Assembly (NCBI GenBank): GCA_027451825.1
Contig: DAIDHZ010000022.1
Location: forward strand, 1-32,450
Direction: 5' to 3'
From: Chlamydiota bacterium
GTDB taxonomy: Bacteria > Chlamydiota > Chlamydiia > Chlamydiales > SM23-39
DNA length: 32,450 bases
Shown: piece after piece, positions 27,656-32,450 of the stretch
How positions within the stretch are numbered: position 1 is the first letter of the stretch
Layout: the number at the start of each line of letters is the position of its first letter
The notes under the pieces: model-generated
Told to the model about the DNA's origin: nothing
What the model saw: the letters and a program-made list of their open reading frames with translations, nothing else
Databases searched by the model: none
Position numbers and translations under genes: made by a program

Positions 27656-27816
27656 GTCTATGAATTTGTCAAAGGAAGAAGGATTATCCTACGATTCGGC
27701 AAGCTCTGTGGGGTGACAATCTCTGGTCTCCTAGCTACTTTGCCGGAGCATGCGGCGGAGCTCCTCTCGAAATCATTCGACAATACATTGAACAACAAAA
27801 CTCCCCAGAAATTTAG
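27656..27816 (+). pseudogene. Remnant of IS200/IS605 transposase TnpA (3' part)
   Basis: One frame gives LWGDNLWSPSYFAGACGG and APLEIIRQYIEQQ before the TAG at 27814-27816, the typical C-terminal end of Y1 transposases (LWSxSYF...GG..E.I..YIE.Q). The preceding piece YEFVKGRR, like the family's VKG(R/T)xS segment, lies in another frame, which implies a frameshift around 27690-27714. The catalytic HUH motif and most of the gene are absent. The remnant is divergent from tnpB, with the deletion between the two. Confidence 0.8.
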
Positions 27817-27830
27817 TGGGCGCGATTCAT

Positions 27831-27850
27831 CTCAGCCCTGAAGGACTGAG
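27831..27850. repeat. Left-end hairpin of the IS605-type element
   Basis: CTCAG (27831-27835) pairs with CTGAG (27846-27850), and CCT with AGG inside, with one C-A mismatch and a GA loop. It stands 15 nt behind the tnpA remnant stop, where the left-end recognition hairpin of IS605-type elements is expected. Confidence 0.6.
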
Positions 27851-27913
27851 TTTTCTCGCGTCTTTCGGATAAAAACAATACTCTGTTAATATCCTTTATT
27901 TTTAAGGGTGCTT

Positions 27914-28873
27914 ATGAGGCAAAAGGCTGCTGTTTTTTTACATAATGGGCTTGGCGATGGAGTTGCTTGGTTGGTTTTATCCAATAACTTGCATTTGAAT
28001 GGCTGGGATGTAGATACTTATCAAAATGTTTTACAGCCTCTGCAAGGCTGGTTTCCGCATTTACCGGTGATTCACTACCCTTCCGTGAATGAAATTCCTC
28101 ATATTTTATCGACCTATGATTGGTTTTTTGTCGCCAATAATGACACGAGTACGTTCATTCAGACGCTCATTCGGGAAGGAAAAAAAAGGTTCCCCGAACG
28201 TTTGAAAGTGATCTACATGTACCCTTCCAAGCATATTGTGAATGAACCGTACTATGCAGATTGTTTGACGGATCCAAACTTATCCGTTTCTGAGAATATG
28301 GTCCTTTTTTGTGAAAGAATTTTGCATCTTCCAAAGTGTACCCGCCAATCCGGATTTATCCCTCCGGAAGGATTGGTATATCGCAACTATGAAAGGAGGG
28401 TTTTGATTCATCCTACCAGCTCTCGCGAGAGCAAAAATTGGCCGAAAGAAAAGTATGTAAAGCTCGCTTTACATTTACAAGAACGGGGATTTCAAGTCGT
28501 GTTTCTCCCCGGAGAGAAGAGTGGATGGGAGGATGTCGTTGATTTAGGATTTGATGTAGAGACTTTTGGATCTTTAGATGCTTTAGCGCGCTATATTTAT
28601 GAATCGGGATATTTGATTGGAAATGATTCAGGACTTGGGCATTTGGCGTCTGCTTTAAAAATTCCAACGCTTACGTTTTGTAGGCGAAAAACTCTTGCGA
28701 ATCTTTGGGCTCCCGGATTTTATAAAAATGAGGTCGTTGCGCCGAGTTGTTGGATTCCAAATATCCGAGGGTTTCGTTTAAGAGATATGCACTGGAAAAA
28801 GTTTGTTTCGGTGAATAAAGCCTTAAAAGCGTTTGATCGACTCCTTTTTAATTCAATGACGCATGAGACGTGA
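27914..28873 (+). CDS. Glycosyltransferase family 9 (heptosyltransferase-like)
   Basis: A 319-residue GT9 protein. The N-terminal domain opens with AVFLHNGLGDGVAWLVLSNN (GLGD, the family's acceptor loop). The C-terminal domain has VLIHPTSSRESKNWPKEKYV, matching the 'P.as....K.Wp.e....L' donor-binding segment, and YLIGNDSGLGHLASALKIPT, the classical G-N-D-S-G-x-x-H-x-A motif. Heptosyltransferases of this type build the LPS core; the donor here is not determinable. The ATG at 27914 has AAGGG 5 nt upstream and is preferred to the GTG at 27908. The last 26 nt overlap the convergent ATPase gene. It begins shortly after the left end of the IS element. Confidence 0.85.
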   Translation: MRQKAAVFLHNGLGDGVAWLVLSNNLHLNGWDVDTYQNVLQPLQGWFPHLPVIHYPSVNEIPHILSTYDWFFVANNDTSTFIQTLIREGKKRFPERLKVIYMYPSKHIVNEPYYADCLTDPNLSVSENMVLFCERILHLPKCTRQSGFIPPEGLVYRNYERRVLIHPTSSRESKNWPKEKYVKLALHLQERGFQVVFLPGEKSGWEDVVDLGFDVETFGSLDALARYIYESGYLIGNDSGLGHLASALKIPTLTFCRRKTLANLWAPGFYKNEVVAPSCWIPNIRGFRLRDMHWKKFVSVNKALKAFDRLLFNSMTHET

Positions 28874-30128
28874 ATTCTAGCAACCATTTCCAGATTGGAA
28901 TAACGAAAATAGTAAATTCATCCATTTTGATTGTGTCTTCTTCGCTTTCAGTAAGAATGATCCCCTTCTGTAACTGATGGGTCTGCATCGCTTCAAAGAG
29001 TCCATCCAGCTCTCGCTTTCTTACTTTTTCATCAAAAAGATGAGTCGTAACTTGTATGGCTTGAACGATTCGATTCCCTTTTCTGATGATAAAATCACAC
29101 TCTTTCTTGTCTTTATGAAAGTAGATTTCTTTCGTTTGCATTTTCAAACGGAGAAATACAATGTTTTCTAGAAGACGGCCTCTATCCTCGCTGACGTGGA
29201 ATCCTGTTATGCGAATTAATGCAGGATCAATCATATAACATTTTTTATGATATTGAATTTGTTTTTTTAACGAGTGACTATAGCGACTTACAAAAAAATA
29301 GAGATAACATTGTTCTAGATAAGTGCAATAGTTACGGATTGTATGAGGACTGCTCAGCCCTACAGTTTCGCTAAGTTTTGTATAACTAAACTCTTTTCCA
29401 ATATTGCTTGCGAAATAGTAGACGAGTTCTCTTAAGGCTTTTTCGTCGTTTATCTTGTAGCGAGCAATAATGTCTCGATAGAGAATCCCTTCAAGAAGAT
29501 CTTTCAAGTATTCAGTTTTTTCAAATTTTACATATTCTGGAATCCCGCCATTTTGTAAATAGTCTGAAAAACAACGTTGTATAGTTCCTGTGTCTTGTGT
29601 TGATAAAGCTTTTTTAGAAAATATTTCGGGGTGTTTATGACGTACTATTTCCTGGAAAGAAAGTGGATACACTTCGAATTGAATATATCTGCCAGTCAAA
29701 TGAGAGCCCAATTCTTTACTCAAGAGTTTTGCGTTGGATCCGGTGATGTAAACTTTTTTCCCTTGTTCGTATAGTCTGCGTATAAAGCGTTCCCATCCTT
29801 TGATGTTTTGAATTTCATCGAAATAAAATGTGGATTGGTCTCCGAATAGTTCTGTAAATACCTCCAATAATATTTGGAAGTCTTCAACATGGAATCGGAC
29901 TAGCCGTTCGTCGTCGAAATTGAAATAATAATCTGATTTAACCAATGCCAATTGCAAAGTGCGTTGGATCGTTGATTTTCCTGACCTTCTGATCCCGCTA
30001 AGGATGATTATGTTCGGATCGTCTGTAAAACGCTGTATTGTTTGGGTTAAGTCACGGGCAAAAAAATCTTTTGGCGGAATATATTTTTGCTGGTCTGCTA
30101 TGATTTGCTTGAGGGCTTCTCTTTTCAT
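28848..30128 (-). CDS. AAA ATPase with DUF4143 C-terminal domain
   Basis: A 426-residue protein of the AAA_14/DUF4143 family. Walker A is LSGIRRSGKSTIQ near residue 44, Walker B is FYFDEIQ, followed by the sensor ITGSNAKLLSKELGSHLTGR and the family's YPLSFQEI. The DUF4143 part contains ILYRDIIARYKI and, near the end, the nuclease-like E-CDF(I/V) block (KDKKECDFIIRK) with LLENIVFLRL before it. The proteins are widespread in bacteria and archaea, frequently multicopy, and of unknown role. An upstream sigma70-like promoter overlaps two operator-like dyads. Confidence 0.88.
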   Translation of the reverse strand: MKREALKQIIADQQKYIPPKDFFARDLTQTIQRFTDDPNIIILSGIRRSGKSTIQRTLQLALVKSDYYFNFDDERLVRFHVEDFQILLEVFTELFGDQSTFYFDEIQNIKGWERFIRRLYEQGKKVYITGSNAKLLSKELGSHLTGRYIQFEVYPLSFQEIVRHKHPEIFSKKALSTQDTGTIQRCFSDYLQNGGIPEYVKFEKTEYLKDLLEGILYRDIIARYKINDEKALRELVYYFASNIGKEFSYTKLSETVGLSSPHTIRNYCTYLEQCYLYFFVSRYSHSLKKQIQYHKKCYMIDPALIRITGFHVSEDRGRLLENIVFLRLKMQTKEIYFHKDKKECDFIIRKGNRIVQAIQVTTHLFDEKVRKRELDGLFEAMQTHQLQKGIILTESEEDTIKMDEFTIFVIPIWKWLLEFTSHASLN

Positions 30129-30147
30129 GATTTTTTCTTATACCCTT

Positions 30148-30175
30148 ATTCTATCACGAAACCGTGCATTGTCAA
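30148..30175 (-). promoter_or_regulatory. Promoter of the AAA/DUF4143 gene
   Basis: On the minus strand, a perfect TTGACA (30170-30175) and TAGAAT (30148-30153) are separated by 16 nt, about 20 nt before the start codon. The -35 hexamer lies inside the first of two repeated dyads. Confidence 0.6.
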
Positions 30176-30214
30176 CGCACGTTTTATTGCAAAACCGTGT
30201 GTTATGAATGCACG
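30159..30214. promoter_or_regulatory. Two operator-like dyads upstream of the AAA/DUF4143 gene
   Basis: AAACCGTGCATTGTCAACG continues to GCACG (30159-30181), and AAACCGTGTGTTATGAATG continues to CACG (30192-30214). The copies start 33 nt apart and agree at AAACCGTG, TT, AA and GCACG. Each has CGTG...CACG as its dyad. The first covers the -35 box, where a repressor would block transcription. Confidence 0.5.
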
Positions 30215-30326
30215 CATAAAGATGAATGTCTAAAGTCAAAATATAAGTAACTTAAGATAAATGATTTGAGTCTGTAAAATTTGGAAAAGAAGCATAGGTT
30301 CTTTGTATGTCTTATTTGTAGGAATC

Positions 30327-32219
30327 TTAAAAATCTTTTCTGAGGATTTTGGTGTATTCGCTTGGGATTTCAAAGAAGAAAGGTGAGGGTTTCATATACC
30401 TTTCTACTCCCCAGGTATAGCGATAGCGAGCCAGTGAAATATAAAGCTGTTCTTTGGCTCTTGTCATTCCGACATAGCAGAGACGTCTTTCTTCTTCTAA
30501 TTTTTCAGGATCGTCTTTCGAGTTGATGTGAGGAAGGAGATCCTCTTCAAGCCCTACTAAAAAGACGATGTCAAATTCAAGCCCTTTGCTGTTGTGAAGG
30601 GTCATGAGTCTGATTTTAGGAGTGTTTTCTGTCTCGGCTGTTGGAACTCTTAAAGAGAGTTCTTCTAGGAAAATGGGAAGAGATGGATCTTCTTTCTCTT
30701 CTTCCCATTCCGCTGCTTTGCTGACAAGCTCGTCGATGTTTTCTTTTCGATCCTGGGCGGTTTCTTGATCTTCTGCTAAATATTCGAGATAGTTACATCG
30801 AAGGATTGTTTCTCGGATGAGCTCAGAAAGAGTGCATTGATTTTGCATGTTTCGAAGAGAATGAATGAGTTGAAGATAGCTTCTTAAAGCCTCTTTTTGT
30901 TTGGGACTTAGTTTAAGAATGGAGGGGTCTTCTAAAAGTTTTTCACAAAAGATGAGAATGGGGGTCTCTTCCTCGCTTGCTTTTTTTACGATTTTATCGA
31001 TGGTTGTAGCTCCAAGGCCTCTTTTCGGCGTGTTGATTGTTCGAAGAAAAGAGATAAGATCGCTATTGGATAAGACCATTTTTAAGTAAGCTAAAATATC
31101 TTTAATTTCCTGCCTTTCATAAAATGAGATGCCGCCAATGATCGTGTAGTTGATTCTTCTAAAAAGAAGAGCATCTTCAAAGGTTCGAGATTGTGCATTG
31201 GTGCGATAGAAAATAGCCATGTGGTCCAAAGACATCTCTTCTCTGTGCTGAAGGATTCGGCTGATCATGAATTCGGCTTCTTTTTTTTCATTCAAGGCAA
31301 GACAGATTCCAATTTTATTTCCATCGCCTAAAGCGCTCCAGAGCTGCTTTTGATATCTTTTATGATTGTGAGAAATGAGGGCGTTTGCTGCTTTAAGAAT
31401 CGTATTTGTGCTTCGATAATTTTGATTTAAAGTGATGATGGTTGCGTTTTGAAAATCGTTTCCGAAATTTAAAATATTTTGATATTTGGCCCCTCTCCAG
31501 GAATAGATCGATTGGTCAGGATCCCCTACTGCAAAAATGTTTTGGTGCTTTTCGACAAGCATTTTTGTGATGGTGTATTGTGATAAGTTGGTGTCTTGAT
31601 ATTCATCAATCAGCACAAAACGCCATCGGTTTTGATACTCCGTCAAAATCGTTGGATGTTCTTTAAAAAGAATGACTGTGAGAAAAAGAAGATCATCAAA
31701 ATCAAGAGCGTCGCAGCTTTTGAGTTTTTTTTGATAGAGGCTATAAATGGTTTGGAGTTGGAGGTTGTTTTTGATTTGATGGGGCTCTATGAGATCATTT
31801 TTAGAAGAGGAGATTTTTTCTCTTGTTTCTTTGACAAATGCTTTTTCTAAGGGGTATTGAAGCTCTTCTAGACATGTTTTGAGAAGTTTTAAGCTATCGT
31901 CTTCATCATAAATAGAGAAGCTATTTTTATAGCCGAGATGGTGGATCGATTCTCTTAAAATTTTGGCTCCTAAACTGTGAAATGTAGAAGCAAGGACATA
32001 GACATTTTTTAAAGAGCGGATTCTTGCCTTCATCTCTTCTGCTGCTTTATTGGTAAAAGTGACGGCTAAAATCTGTTCGGGAGAGATGCCAATTTCAATA
32101 AGATGCGCAATGCGGTGAGTGACAACTCTTGTTTTTCCGGAGCCTGCACCTGCAAGAACAAGAAGAGGGCCTTCCACATGATTGACTGCACGTTCTTGTT
32201 CCAGGTTGAGTTTTGACAT
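30327..32219 (-). CDS. uvrD: UvrD/Rep-type superfamily 1 DNA helicase
   Basis: A 630-residue 3'-5' helicase. The Q motif is LNLEQERAV, motif I AGAGSGKT, motif Ia AVTFTNKAAEEM, motif II LIDEYQDTN, motif III GDPDQSIYSWRGA, motif IV QNYRST, motif V LMTLHNSKGLEFDIVFLVG and motif VI EERRLCYVGMTRAKEQL. It is complete but shorter than E. coli UvrD (about 720), lacking the C-terminal tail that binds MutL and UvrB partners, so Rep/PcrA-like is equally possible. The true start is the ATG at 32217-32219, because the longer open frame runs into tRNA-Ala. It begins 15 nt behind the tRNA, on the same strand, so both are likely on one transcript. Confidence 0.93.
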   Translation of the reverse strand: MSKLNLEQERAVNHVEGPLLVLAGAGSGKTRVVTHRIAHLIEIGISPEQILAVTFTNKAAEEMKARIRSLKNVYVLASTFHSLGAKILRESIHHLGYKNSFSIYDEDDSLKLLKTCLEELQYPLEKAFVKETREKISSSKNDLIEPHQIKNNLQLQTIYSLYQKKLKSCDALDFDDLLFLTVILFKEHPTILTEYQNRWRFVLIDEYQDTNLSQYTITKMLVEKHQNIFAVGDPDQSIYSWRGAKYQNILNFGNDFQNATIITLNQNYRSTNTILKAANALISHNHKRYQKQLWSALGDGNKIGICLALNEKKEAEFMISRILQHREEMSLDHMAIFYRTNAQSRTFEDALLFRRINYTIIGGISFYERQEIKDILAYLKMVLSNSDLISFLRTINTPKRGLGATTIDKIVKKASEEETPILIFCEKLLEDPSILKLSPKQKEALRSYLQLIHSLRNMQNQCTLSELIRETILRCNYLEYLAEDQETAQDRKENIDELVSKAAEWEEEKEDPSLPIFLEELSLRVPTAETENTPKIRLMTLHNSKGLEFDIVFLVGLEEDLLPHINSKDDPEKLEEERRLCYVGMTRAKEQLYISLARYRYTWGVERYMKPSPFFFEIPSEYTKILRKDF

Positions 32220-32234
32220 AAATTTGGATGAAAT

Positions 32235-32307
32235 TGGAGCGTATCGGATTCGAACCGATGGCCTCAACAATGCCATTGTTGCGCTCTACCAACTGAGCTA
32301 ACGCCCC
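32235..32307 (-). tRNA. tRNA-Ala (anticodon GGC)
   Basis: A complete cloverleaf on the minus strand: acceptor GGGGCGT/ACGCTCC with one G-U pair, D-arm GCTCAGTTGGTAGAGC, anticodon stem CAACA/TGTTG with loop ATGGCAT (anticodon GGC), T-arm with GGTTCGAAT, and discriminator A. CCA is not encoded. Confidence 0.96.
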
Positions 32308-32326
32308 TTAAATTTAAGGAGGCTCC

Positions 32327-32332
32327 AGTATA
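32327..32332 (-). promoter_or_regulatory. Putative -10 box of the tRNA-Ala/uvrD transcript
   Basis: TATACT on the minus strand lies 20 nt before the tRNA. No good -35 hexamer is visible. The AT dyad CCTTAAATTTAAGG (32306-32319) lies between it and the tRNA 5' end. Confidence 0.3.
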
Positions 32333-32450
32333 GAGGAATCTTTGTTTTTTGATCCAATAGGAAAAAGACATCCCAGGGCACTGACCATTAAAAGACTTTT
32401 TTGAACCTCATAGAGAAAATGAACCACAGAGATAGGCACCACAGAGGCGA

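Larger units (their letters stand above)
26500..27855. mobile_element. IS605-type element with intact tnpB and decayed tnpA
   Basis: The borders are approximate. The right end is marked by the imperfect hairpin CCTCGCC-TAAA-GGCGAAGG (26513-26531), and the left end by CTCAGCCCTGAAGGACTGAG (27831-27850). Subterminal hairpins rather than inverted repeats are the signature of IS200/IS605 elements. tnpB and the tnpA remnant are divergent, as in the IS605 type. It sits about 65 nt behind tRNA-His. Without TnpA the copy cannot move by itself. Confidence 0.8.

Noticed and set aside
27524..27841. 105-codon plus-strand open frame over the tnpB start
   Set aside because: It is a chance frame across tnpB and the tnpA remnant; the true transposase residues are in another frame.
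32220..32276. Longer N-terminus for the UvrD helicase
   Set aside because: The extension runs through the tRNA-Ala gene; the ATG at 32217-32219 starts directly at the conserved LNLEQERAV motif.

Overview
The window looks like a chromosomal segment of a chlamydia outside the classical Chlamydiaceae (an environmental, protist-associated Chlamydiota). The grounds are the recR-bamA-skp-lpxD neighbourhood known from Chlamydia, a PknD-type Ser/Thr kinase with a long C-terminal extension, a SWIM-SNF2 helicase, a divergent dicarboxylate/amino-acid symporter, and several orphan proteins with paired hydrophobic segments that resemble chlamydial inclusion-membrane or secreted effector proteins. The genus cannot be named from this sequence alone.

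Layout. 1-150: tail of an open frame carrying a nested palindromic element. 285-2120 (-): orphan protein with a bilobed hydrophobic N-terminus. 2348-4867 (+): KhpA RNA-binding protein, MiaA and an SDF-family symporter. 4868-5648: gene-free, with three copies of a triloop-hairpin repeat. 5649-7142 (+): F-box-like two-TM protein. 7155-7754 (-): RecR. 7821-15254 (+): one tightly packed run bamA-skp-lpxD-small membrane protein-two tandem exostosin-like proteins-uracil phosphoribosyltransferase-second phosphoribosyltransferase, with 1 to 23 nt overlaps at most junctions. 15232-16236 (-): TrpS, overlapping that run tail to tail. 16334-22873 (+): SWIM-SNF2 helicase, PknD-type kinase, NUDIX hydrolase. 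22993-24634 (-): two orphan proteins sharing an N-terminal domain. 24835-26291 (+): metallophosphoesterase and YkgJ-type Cys-cluster protein. 26359-26433: tRNA-His. About 26500-27855: IS605-type element with intact TnpB and decayed TnpA. 27914-28870 (+): GT9 glycosyltransferase. 28848-30128 (-): AAA/DUF4143 ATPase. 30327-32219 (-): UvrD/Rep helicase directly behind tRNA-Ala(GGC).

Functional themes are envelope biogenesis (Omp85 assembly, periplasmic chaperone, lipid A acylation, glycosyltransferases), tRNA and base salvage metabolism, DNA remodelling or repair, and host-interaction candidates.

The most unusual signal is a 162-bp imperfect palindrome (repeat unit 25598-25761) sitting in frame inside the metallophosphoesterase gene. 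It is flanked by a CTA direct repeat, and removing 54 codons restores a smooth protein end. Both strands are open and translate to similar peptide ends. A diverged relative lies at 1-123 and is open in the same codon phase. This behaves like the Rickettsia palindromic elements that insert inside genes, and I do not know of a described chlamydial counterpart. A second, unrelated repeat family at 4881-5310 has three hairpins per unit, all with 3-nt loops, and one stem differs between copies by compensated base changes.
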